A stretch of 18,703 nt of DNA, from NCBI GenBank assembly GCA_021648365.1, contig JAKISY010000093.1, forward strand, positions 1 through 18,703. Reading direction: 5' to 3'. This document shows positions 8,299-16,636 of this stretch, in pieces; within the stretch, counting starts at the first letter, position 1, and each line of letters begins with the position of its first letter. The position numbers and the translations under genes are program-made. Below the pieces are notes generated by a model, which was given only the letters and a program-made list of their open reading frames with translations, had not been told where the DNA came from and made no database searches. This stretch comes from Verrucomicrobiales bacterium (GTDB lineage: Bacteria > Verrucomicrobiota > Verrucomicrobiia > Verrucomicrobiales > DEV007).

Positions 8299-8325
8299 AC
8301 CTAATGTGCATAGACTTGGCATAAT
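8296..8325 (+). promoter_or_regulatory. Candidate sigma70-type promoter for lipoprotein gene
   Basis: TTTACC (8296-8301) and CATAAT (8320-8325) with an 18-base spacer resemble -35 and -10 elements. Just downstream, TAAGCA-a-TGCTTA (8333-8345) is a perfect 6+6 bp inverted repeat, where it could act as an operator near the transcription start. No clear Shine-Dalgarno sequence precedes the ATG at 8377. No experimental support; hexamer matches are moderate. Confidence 0.35.
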
Positions 8326-8376
8326 AATAGCGTAAGCAATGCTTAAGTATCAAATAAGGTTTAAGAATAATCTAAA

Positions 8377-8952
8377 ATGAAATCAATTTCAGGGATAGCG
8401 ATAGTAGTGGTAGCCTTCGGCTTGGGTGCTTGTGAAACGAGACCTCCACAACAGGACGCGGCAATATGGAACAAACCTCCACGCTATGGGCATGGAGGCA
8501 CGCAAGCTGCTAATGCGGCTGCTGAGAAAGAGAAAAAGAACCGATTTGGCTTTGGTGGCGATCCTGCCGCCGCTGAGCAAAATGCCCAGGCGGGTAATAC
8601 GACGGATCCAGCTGGTAGTCGTTTTGGCGCAGGCAGTCCGAACACACCACCTGCAGACGGCAAGCTAGGAGCGACTCCTGGTGCTGGCAATGTGGCTGCT
8701 AACGATGGCAAAAAAGATAATAAAATGAAGGATGCTGGTAAAAAAGGAAGCGATTCGAAATCGAATCCACCTAGTAAGCTGAAATCCTATCCTTTTGGAA
8801 AACCGGTGCCTGGCAAGGGTGGTTTTGTGACTTTGCCTTCGCCTCACGATGGTCTAGGAGAGATCGATGTGCGCGGTATCGCACCTGGAACACCCGTCGA
8901 GATTCCTGATCCGACCAAACCAGGTAAGAAGATTTATTTCCGTGTGCCTTAA
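8377..8952 (+). CDS. Low-complexity lipoprotein with conserved-looking C-terminal module
   Basis: A 191-residue protein starting with a type II signal peptide: hydrophobic 5-17 and lipobox LGAC with lipidated Cys at residue 19, so it should be a membrane-anchored lipoprotein. Residues 20-135 are low complexity, rich in Ala, Asn, Gly, Lys and Pro (for example ANAAAEKEKKNRFGFGGDPA), and probably disordered. The last 50 or so residues form a compact module (VPGKGGFVTLPSPHDG, IDVRGIAPGTPVEIPDP, KKIYFRVP). I associate similar endings with several verrucomicrobial lipoproteins, from memory. The gene lies 101 bases after the motor operon and appears to have its own promoter. It could tether that system to the membrane or wall as Pal does for Tol, but only proximity suggests this. 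Function unknown. Confidence 0.8.
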   Translation: MKSISGIAIVVVAFGLGACETRPPQQDAAIWNKPPRYGHGGTQAANAAAEKEKKNRFGFGGDPAAAEQNAQAGNTTDPAGSRFGAGSPNTPPADGKLGATPGAGNVAANDGKKDNKMKDAGKKGSDSKSNPPSKLKSYPFGKPVPGKGGFVTLPSPHDGLGEIDVRGIAPGTPVEIPDPTKPGKKIYFRVP

Positions 8953-9023
8953 CCTTGGGTGAGTTGGGTATCTGCGCTAAGTAACTGTGCCGAGAGTGAA
9001 ATCTGAGGCTTATTTAATCATTT

Positions 9024-9038
9024 GAGGTCAGGGTCTTG
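9024..9038 (+). promoter_or_regulatory. Ribosome-binding site that fixes a TTG start for tyrA
   Basis: GAGG (9024-9027) lies eight bases before TTG at 9036. The Rossmann strand (KTIAILGPG) begins only a few residues after this TTG and no suitable ATG or GTG lies upstream in frame, so TTG is the likely initiator. Confidence 0.7.
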
Positions 9039-9908
9039 GATTTTAAAACCATTGCTATCTTGGGACCGGGTTTGCTAGGGGGATCTCTGGCTTTATCACT
9101 GCGTCGATTGTGTCCTGATGTGCAAGTTCACCTATGGGGCAGGCGCAGGGTGGTGATCGATGAGATTGTGCAAAATGACCTCGTGGATCTTGCTTCGACG
9201 GATTTGAAAGAAGTTTTGGCGAAGGCTGATTTAGTTATTTTGACCACGCCGGTGGGAATCATGCAAGAGCTCTCGCTCGCTATTCGCGACGTGGGTGGAA
9301 TGGCTTCGGGGTGCATCATCACTGATGTGGGCAGTGTGAAAGAGCCGGTGATGCAGGTGTTTGATCAAGTTTTTGGTGATACGGATATCACCTGCATTGG
9401 CAGTCATCCGATGGCGGGTTCTGAGAAGATGGGGATGGCTCATGCGCGGGATGATTTATTTGAAGGCGCCTGTTGTGTGCTCACTCCGCCCGCTGATAGT
9501 TCTGAGGTTGAAGACGCGAAGCTGCAAGCCTTGCAGCAGTTTTGGGAGAAGCTAGGCATGAGGGTGCGAGTGATGCCATCAGCTGAGCACGACTGTTTGG
9601 TGGCGAGGATCAGCCACTTGCCGCATCTGGTCGCGGCAGCGGTGGTCGAAGTGGCATTCGACGGAGAGGCAAAAGCTACCGAGCTTGCTGGGACAGGCTT
9701 CATCGATAGCACCCGTATCGCTGCCGGTGCTCCTGAGATGTGGACTGAGATTTTGATGGAAAACCGCTTGGCGGTGATGGCGGAGCTGAAGGTTTTGCAA
9801 GCGCAACTGGGTGACGCTTATGCTTTTCTAGAAGAGAAAGATGAAGAAAATTTGATGCGCTTTCTCTCAGACGCTAAAGGTCATCGGGATTCGGTGGCAG
9901 AGAGATGA
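9036..9908 (+). CDS. tyrA: Prephenate/arogenate dehydrogenase
   Basis: A 290-residue cytoplasmic enzyme of tyrosine synthesis that oxidatively decarboxylates prephenate (or arogenate) with NAD(P)+. The N-terminal Rossmann fold shows GPGLLGGS at 10-17; DVGSVK near 97 and SHPMAGSE at 123-130 are hallmarks of the TyrA family, and ISHLPHLVA near 192 belongs to the helical dimerisation domain. No chorismate mutase or ACT domain is fused, so this is the short monofunctional form. At the end of the second beta strand, where NAD-using enzymes usually have an acidic residue, the sequence is WGRRR, which hints at NADP+ use. TTG start with GAGG eight bases upstream. It is 18 bases upstream of aroA, so the two aromatic-pathway genes are probably cotranscribed with cmk. 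Confidence 0.95.
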   Translation: MDFKTIAILGPGLLGGSLALSLRRLCPDVQVHLWGRRRVVIDEIVQNDLVDLASTDLKEVLAKADLVILTTPVGIMQELSLAIRDVGGMASGCIITDVGSVKEPVMQVFDQVFGDTDITCIGSHPMAGSEKMGMAHARDDLFEGACCVLTPPADSSEVEDAKLQALQQFWEKLGMRVRVMPSAEHDCLVARISHLPHLVAAAVVEVAFDGEAKATELAGTGFIDSTRIAAGAPEMWTEILMENRLAVMAELKVLQAQLGDAYAFLEEKDEENLMRFLSDAKGHRDSVAER

Positions 9909-9926
9909 TATAAGATAATAAACGTG

Positions 9927-11231
9927 ATGCAAAATTTCAAAGTCAAACGAGCTAAAGCTTTCTCAGCCGAATTGGAAGTGCCGGGGGATAAAAGTATTTC
10001 GCATCGGTCAGTTATGTTAGCTTCTCTGACTAACGGCTCTTGTGAGATTACGGGATTTTTACCCAGTGAGGATTGTCTAGCAACGGTAGGGGCGATGCGC
10101 GCTCTCGGTGTGAAAATCGAGGTGCTTGAGGAAAATGACTATGGTCCGGTGCGCTTGCTGGTGCATGGAACTGGCGGTCAATTCAGCAAACCAGAGCAGC
10201 CGATCGATTGTGGAAATTCTGGAACGACGATGCGCTTGTTGTCGGGGATTTTAGCGACGCAGGATTTTGAGACTCAGTTGATCGGTGATGACTCCTTGTC
10301 CAAACGGCCAATGGGGCGAATCATCGACCCTTTGACTTTGATGGGTGCCACCTTGCAAGGCACGGGTGAGAAACAAACGGCACCACTGAGTATCACGGGC
10401 AGCAACGAGTTGCAGGCGATCGACTACCAGATGCCGGTCGCTAGCGCTCAAGTGAAAAGCACCATCCTGTTAGCTGGTATGTCAGCCCAAGGGGAAACTG
10501 TGGTGCACGAATCGGCGCCGACCAGAGATCATACCGAGCGCATGCTGAACTATCTCAAGGTGGAAACGTTGCGCGATGGCGATGCGGTTTCTATTTGCAG
10601 TGGGCAGGCAGCCGAGGCGCGCAATTTGTTGGTGCCGGGTGATATTTCGAGTGCGGCGTTTTGGATGGTTGCTGTGGCAGCTACTCCAGGAGCTGTTTTG
10701 CGGATCAAAAATGTGGGGCTCAATTCGACTCGCACGGGAGTATTGAATATTTTAGAACGCATGGGTGCATCGATCACGGTGGTGGTGGATGACTCCGGTG
10801 CTGAGCCTTGTGGCACGGTGGAGATTCATGGTGGCAATTTGAATGCGACTGAAATCGGAGGCTCTGAAATCCCCAATGTGATTGACGAAATCCCCATCTT
10901 AGCTGTCGCGGCAGCTCTCGCAAAAGGTCGCACGGTGATCAAGGATGCTGGGGAGCTGAGGGTGAAAGAATCGGATCGTTTGTCAGCCGTAGCGGACGGG
11001 CTTCGTAGCATGGGAGTGCCGGTGCAAGAGTTCGAAGAAGGAATGGAGATCGAAGGCGGTGCGGCATTGCATGGCGCAGAGATCGACAGTCAGGGCGATC
11101 ACCGTATCGCGATGGCGTTTGCCATTGCGGGGCTGTTTGCCGACGGGGAAACCTTGGTGACGGATGTGGACTGTGTGAATACCTCTTATCCTGGCTTTGA
11201 TAAAGAGTTGAGGCAGGTGATGGAAGGTTGA
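9927..11231 (+). CDS. aroA: 3-phosphoshikimate 1-carboxyvinyltransferase (EPSP synthase, class II type)
   Basis: A 434-residue enzyme that joins shikimate-3-phosphate and PEP in the sixth step of the shikimate pathway. Visible family motifs: PGDKSISHR near residue 20 (PEP/substrate Lys), DCGNSGTTMR near 95-104, SKRPMGR near 126, SAQVKS near 174, RDHTE near 200, LRVKESDRL near 345, and GDHRIAMA near 390. The RPMxR, SAQxK and RxHxE patterns fit the class II (Bacillus / CP4-like) branch rather than the E. coli-like class I branch. The Gly that CP4 replaces by Ala (NSG here) is retained. An in-frame GTG at 9924 is an alternative start; no strong ribosome-binding site is visible for either. Lies between tyrA and cmk, a common aromatic/nucleotide neighbourhood (aroA-cmk). 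Confidence 0.96.
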   Translation: MQNFKVKRAKAFSAELEVPGDKSISHRSVMLASLTNGSCEITGFLPSEDCLATVGAMRALGVKIEVLEENDYGPVRLLVHGTGGQFSKPEQPIDCGNSGTTMRLLSGILATQDFETQLIGDDSLSKRPMGRIIDPLTLMGATLQGTGEKQTAPLSITGSNELQAIDYQMPVASAQVKSTILLAGMSAQGETVVHESAPTRDHTERMLNYLKVETLRDGDAVSICSGQAAEARNLLVPGDISSAAFWMVAVAATPGAVLRIKNVGLNSTRTGVLNILERMGASITVVVDDSGAEPCGTVEIHGGNLNATEIGGSEIPNVIDEIPILAVAAALAKGRTVIKDAGELRVKESDRLSAVADGLRSMGVPVQEFEEGMEIEGGAALHGAEIDSQGDHRIAMAFAIAGLFADGETLVTDVDCVNTSYPGFDKELRQVMEG

Positions 11232-11258
11232 TGCGAGGGTAATATTTAGGATTTCACT

Positions 11259-11906
11259 ATGAAGAACATTGCGATTGCGATTGATGGGCCAGCAGCTTCG
11301 GGTAAAAGCAGGGTGGCGCGAAGGGTGGCTGAGGACTTGGGTTATGTGTTTGTGAATTCGGGTGCTATGTACCGAGCGTTTGCTTGGCAAGCCGTTCAAG
11401 CAGGCATTGATGTGACGGATGAGAGTCAAGTTTTGACATTGTTGGCGGACACTAAGTTTGAGTGCGGTGAGTGCGAGGGAGTTGGCACGGTTTTGGTGAA
11501 TGGCGTGGATCCTGGAGAAGCACTGACGGAGGATGCGGTGAATTCGACGGTGTCTGCAATTGCCACCTATCCTGAAGTGAGAGAGCGGCTGGTCGCTGCT
11601 CAACGAGCTTACCTGGATCACTGCAATGTGGTGATGGAGGGGCGGGATATCGGCACGGTGGTTTTTGCTGATACGCCCTATAAATTCTATATCGATGCCT
11701 CGCCTGAAGTCCGGGCGCAACGCAGAAAAGCGCAAGGCATTGTCGATAGCATCGCTGATCGAGATCGTCAGGATTCTACTCGCAAGGCTTCGCCCTTGGT
11801 CGCTGCTGAGGGCGCTGAGGTGGTGGACAGCTCGGAGCTGGACTTGGAACAAGTGGTGAGTCGAGTTCTGGGAAAACTCCGTGAGCAAGGTTTGGTATCT
11901 GAGTGA
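11259..11906 (+). CDS. cmk: Cytidylate kinase
   Basis: A 215-residue cytoplasmic kinase that phosphorylates CMP and dCMP with ATP. P-loop GPAASGKS at 10-17; NSGAMYR near 33 (CMP site); MEGRDIGTVVF at 126-136 and DRQDSTRKASPL at 169-180, all hallmarks of Cmk. The segment between the Arg pair after ASPEVRAQ and DRQDS is about eleven residues shorter than in E. coli Cmk, as I recall that sequence, which explains why the protein is a little shorter than the usual 220-230 residues. The gap to aroA is 27 bases with AGGA at 11247-11250 as a weak ribosome-binding site. It ends 20 bases from the convergent uvrA stop. Confidence 0.96.
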   Translation: MKNIAIAIDGPAASGKSRVARRVAEDLGYVFVNSGAMYRAFAWQAVQAGIDVTDESQVLTLLADTKFECGECEGVGTVLVNGVDPGEALTEDAVNSTVSAIATYPEVRERLVAAQRAYLDHCNVVMEGRDIGTVVFADTPYKFYIDASPEVRAQRRKAQGIVDSIADRDRQDSTRKASPLVAAEGAEVVDSSELDLEQVVSRVLGKLREQGLVSE

Positions 11907-11926
11907 TCCAGACTAAAGCAGCCAAA

Positions 11927-14809
<2,883 letters not shown>

Positions 14810-14830
14810 GTAGCTTGTAATGAAATAGCA

Positions 14831-15301
14831 ATGACAGAAGAAGATATACACGCTAAAAGCAAAGGCGAACAGGAAAAGGGCGTTGTGCCGGCTAATTCAG
14901 AGCGAGTGCTGGTGGTGCATCATGCGGGGCCAACGCTGCGCCTAATTCGTGAGGCTTTGCAGGCCTTCACACAAGCTGAAGTGGATACCACGCCAGATGC
15001 GCTTTACGGATTTGAGATGGCTTTAAAAAGACCTTATAAGCTTTTTATATTCTGCTTATCATTACCAAGCATTGACGGAGAGCTGTTGTATGAGCTGGTG
15101 GATAAGGCCTATGGTCACTGCCATGCGGGTGTGAGAGCAACTCCTGCGGTGATCTACATCGTGGAGAAGGGGCAAAACATGCAGCATCAGGAACTGATGC
15201 GTGATGCGCGAGTGCGTGGACTACTCAGCAAGCCGTTGAATATTGATCGTCTGCTCAAGTTGGTGGGCGATGCTGGATTGACGACTCGGGCTAAGGATTG
15301 A
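14831..15301 (+). CDS. Receiver-like (pseudo-receiver) single-domain protein with altered phosphorylation pocket
   Basis: A 156-residue soluble protein. Residues 25-148 fold like a CheY receiver: first strand RVLVVHHAG, third strand LFIFCLSLPSIDGELL, fourth strand PAVIYIVEKG, and the fifth-strand SKPLN motif with conserved Lys134. The acidic pair is replaced by H30-H31, and the phosphoacceptor Asp aligns with C75, so aspartyl phosphorylation is not expected. The remaining fold signature (LPSIDG, Lys-Pro) makes homology to receivers likely. There is no output domain, so it may work by protein binding. Start is ATG 14831, only 21 bases from the uvrA start; GTG 14885 with AAGGG just upstream would remove the charged N-terminal tail and is possible. 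Its divergent position next to uvrA does not by itself link it to DNA repair. Confidence 0.78.
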   Translation: MTEEDIHAKSKGEQEKGVVPANSERVLVVHHAGPTLRLIREALQAFTQAEVDTTPDALYGFEMALKRPYKLFIFCLSLPSIDGELLYELVDKAYGHCHAGVRATPAVIYIVEKGQNMQHQELMRDARVRGLLSKPLNIDRLLKLVGDAGLTTRAKD

Positions 15302-15379
15302 GTTGATCTCTGCGAGAGGGAGGTTTTACTGCTTCGCGCCTTGCGCAAATCGGGAAAAACAGGGGTTTCTCAATAGAGT

Positions 15380-15423
15380 AACACTACATTATAAAGGACG
15401 GCCGTCTCTTATAATGTAGTGTT
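15380..15423. repeat. 44-base near-perfect palindrome
   Basis: AACACTACATTATAA (15380-15394) is exactly complementary to TTATAATGTAGTGTT (15409-15423), and the centre GACGGCCGTC (15397-15406) is itself palindromic, leaving one mismatch and one G-T pair over 22 base pairs with almost no loop. The outer arms are AT-rich and the core GC-rich. No T-run follows, so a standard terminator is unlikely. It lies 79 bases after the pseudo-receiver stop. Confidence 0.85.
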
Positions 15424-15460
15424 GTTTGGTGGAGATGTTGTGAGGATGGGAAAGGAGGGA

Positions 15461-15503
15461 CCCCGTTTAGCTGAAGAAAAGCGCAGAAAATGCAGAAACG
15501 GGG
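15461..15503. repeat. Inverted repeat CCCCGTTT / AAACGGGG
   Basis: Eight perfectly complementary bases (15461-15468 and 15496-15503) enclose 27 bases; inside, CTG (15471-15473) and CAG (15493-15495) extend the stem across a two-base bulge. The loop is A-rich with two GCAGAAA copies. It could be an RNA hairpin upstream of the 15649 gene; no role is evident. Confidence 0.5.
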
Positions 15504-15648
15504 GATAGATTGGTTGTCGGAGAGGCGCGCTCCTTCGTGCCTGTGGTTGGTGAATGGCAAAGATTGATGGGAAGAAACAATTTTGATGTTTTAAAAGAAG
15601 CTGATGGCTGGGACTTGATCTAGCTGTGAATGCGGCTTTGTTGGACTT

Positions 15649-16233
15649 ATGAAATTTGGAATCAAAGTTGTGGTGATGCTATCAGTGCTAGTGGCAGCGG
15701 TGAGTTTGCCGAGTTGTAAGAAGTCGAGTTCTGTGGTGGATGGTGAAATGGAGTATTCGGGTAGTGGGCAGGAGCAAGATGGAGTGGTGAGGGTGAAATT
15801 ACGCCTGCCTGTTGAGCGCACCATCACCAGCAAGGATGGAAAGAGTTTGCAGGTTAGTATTGTTAATCGCACGGCGACCCATATCACGATTGTTAGAGCC
15901 AAAGATCAGAAGACTTTTGACTTGCCGATTGCGAAACTATCGCCAGAAGATCAGAGTTTTGTGAAGATTTTGCCGATTTCGAAAAAGGTGGTCAAGACGG
16001 TAACGGATCTGCGGCGAGAGAATCGCCAGAAGGAAATTGCGAGATTGCGGGAGAAGGTGCGTGAGTTAGAGGGCGAACTGTCATCGGGTGCTTTGAATGG
16101 CTCGCAAAGCTCGATGATGAAGGGCAAGATCAAGCGCTTGCGGCAGGATATTATCAAATTGGGTGGGAAGGTGCAGGTGATGCCAGCTCCGACTTATGAA
16201 AAGAAGGGGTCGAGTAGGAGTTTTTCTAGTTGA
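15649..16233 (+). CDS. Probable lipoprotein with SLA1-like domain and coiled coil
   Basis: A 194-residue protein. Residues 1-22 form a hydrophobic signal ending LPSC, an imperfect lipobox with Cys23 as probable lipidation site, followed by KKSSS. Residues 52-106 (VERTITSKDGKSLQVSIVNR, then KTFDLPIAKLSPEDQSFV) have the pattern of SLA1-homology (SHD1)-like domains frequent in Verrucomicrobiota and Planctomycetota: a basic/aromatic beta strand, GK, variable strands, and a closing LSPEDQxF. Residues about 118-160 are a charged heptad-like coiled coil (ENRQKEIARLREKVRELEGE), and the tail is Ser/Lys-rich. Probably a periplasmic or cell-surface protein; function unknown. It stands alone between two palindrome-rich gaps. 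No obvious ribosome-binding site precedes the ATG. Confidence 0.75.
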   Translation: MKFGIKVVVMLSVLVAAVSLPSCKKSSSVVDGEMEYSGSGQEQDGVVRVKLRLPVERTITSKDGKSLQVSIVNRTATHITIVRAKDQKTFDLPIAKLSPEDQSFVKILPISKKVVKTVTDLRRENRQKEIARLREKVRELEGELSSGALNGSQSSMMKGKIKRLRQDIIKLGGKVQVMPAPTYEKKGSSRSFSS

Positions 16234-16317
16234 GGAGTAGGAGGAGTTTAGGTGTTTAAACGCTGTTTTTGATAACTATTTAGGTGGGAGAGTGAAAGAA
16301 ATGTGCGTGATTGTAAC

Positions 16318-16388
16318 GTAGAGTGGGTGTCCTCACCCGCTCCCTATTACTGCCGATCACAATCAGCGGGTGAGGACACCCATGCTAC
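16318..16388. repeat. REPIN-like inverted-repeat element
   Basis: Two 24-base arms (16318-16341 and 16365-16388) match as inverted repeats at 22 of 24 positions and flank a 23-base spacer. Each arm contains its own small hairpin: GGGTG-TCCT-CACCC at 16325-16338 and GGGTG-AGGA-CACCC at 16368-16381. This nested structure resembles two REP sequences arranged as a REPIN. Five T follow (16389-16393), so it could also stop transcription from 15649. Confidence 0.7.
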
Positions 16389-16420
16389 TTTTTAATAGCT
16401 CCGCTACCGCTTGAATGGTT

Positions 16421-16467
16421 GCTTTTTGAGCCGCGGTCCTTCAAAAAAAGCTGCGTCGAGCCGCAGC
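16421..16467. repeat. Adjacent hairpins, possible dispersed repeat
   Basis: GCTTTTTGA (16421-16429) pairs with TCAAAAA within 16441-16451, and GCTGCG (16450-16455) pairs with CGCAGC (16462-16467) around a six-base loop. The loops share GAGCCGC (16428-16434 and 16458-16464 region). I associate similar GAGCCGCAGCACTCCAAGG-like elements with verrucomicrobial intergenic repeats, from memory only. Confidence 0.5.
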
Positions 16468-16505
16468 ACTCCAAGGTATAGGTGGTTTTAGTGGAGGTGT
16501 ATCTG

Positions 16506-16526
16506 GGGTGAAAATCACCTTTTTTT
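16506..16526 (+). terminator. Rho-independent terminator
   Basis: GGTGA (16507-16511), loop AAA, TCACC (16515-16519) is directly followed by seven T (16520-16526); G16506 can add a G-U pair. It faces + strand transcription from the 15649 gene and would insulate the cassette protein A gene. The stem is short but the T-run is ideal. Confidence 0.6.
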
Positions 16527-16554
16527 CAAAAAAACTCCTTTTTTTCTTGTATTA

Positions 16555-16584
16555 ACATTGTGTTTACGGCATTTACATTGTAAA
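16555..16584 (+). promoter_or_regulatory. Direct repeat plus palindrome upstream of cassette protein A gene
   Basis: ACATTGT occurs at 16555-16561 and again at 16575-16581, exactly 20 bases (about two helical turns) apart, and TTTACA-t-TGTAAA (16572-16584) is a perfect inverted repeat. TTTACG (16563-16568) or TTTACA could also act as a -35 element, but no good -10 sits 17 bases on. This suggests a regulator-binding region about 55 bases before the ATG. Confidence 0.4.
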
Positions 16585-16636
16585 ACAATAGATATCGAGT
16601 AGCTTTATAGCTGTAGAACCTCAAATTAGCTAGATC

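Larger units (their letters stand above)
15302..15648. other. Non-coding gap with two inverted repeats
   Basis: 347 bases without a credible gene. It holds a 44-base near-perfect palindrome (15380-15423) and a smaller inverted repeat (15461-15503), both listed separately. An AAAGGAGG stretch at 15451-15458 is not followed by a start codon at a usable distance. No tRNA-like fold was noticed. Confidence 0.6.
16234..16636. other. Non-coding gap with repeat elements, terminator and regulatory sequence
   Basis: 403 bases without a gene. From left to right: a GTTTAAAC palindrome near 16254, a long inverted-repeat element (16318-16388), a hairpin cluster (16421-16467), a terminator followed by alternating T7/A7/T7 tracts (16506-16545), and a direct repeat/palindrome region upstream of the cassette gene (16555-16584). 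No Shine-Dalgarno sequence is obvious before the ATG at 16637. Confidence 0.7.

Noticed and set aside
10983..11888. 301-codon open frame antisense to aroA and cmk
   Set aside because: It overlaps two certain enzymes, its translation is rich in His, Arg and Ser with no domain pattern, and it arises from the strand skew of the real genes.
14810..14851. Upstream ATG at 14851 as uvrA start
   Set aside because: It would add 14 residues rich in Phe, Tyr and Cys not expected in UvrA and overlap the divergent receiver gene; ATG 14809 gives a typical UvrA N-terminus.
15448..15468. AAAGGAGG as a ribosome-binding site of a small gene
   Set aside because: No ATG, GTG or TTG lies at 4-12 bases downstream, and the following frames close quickly.
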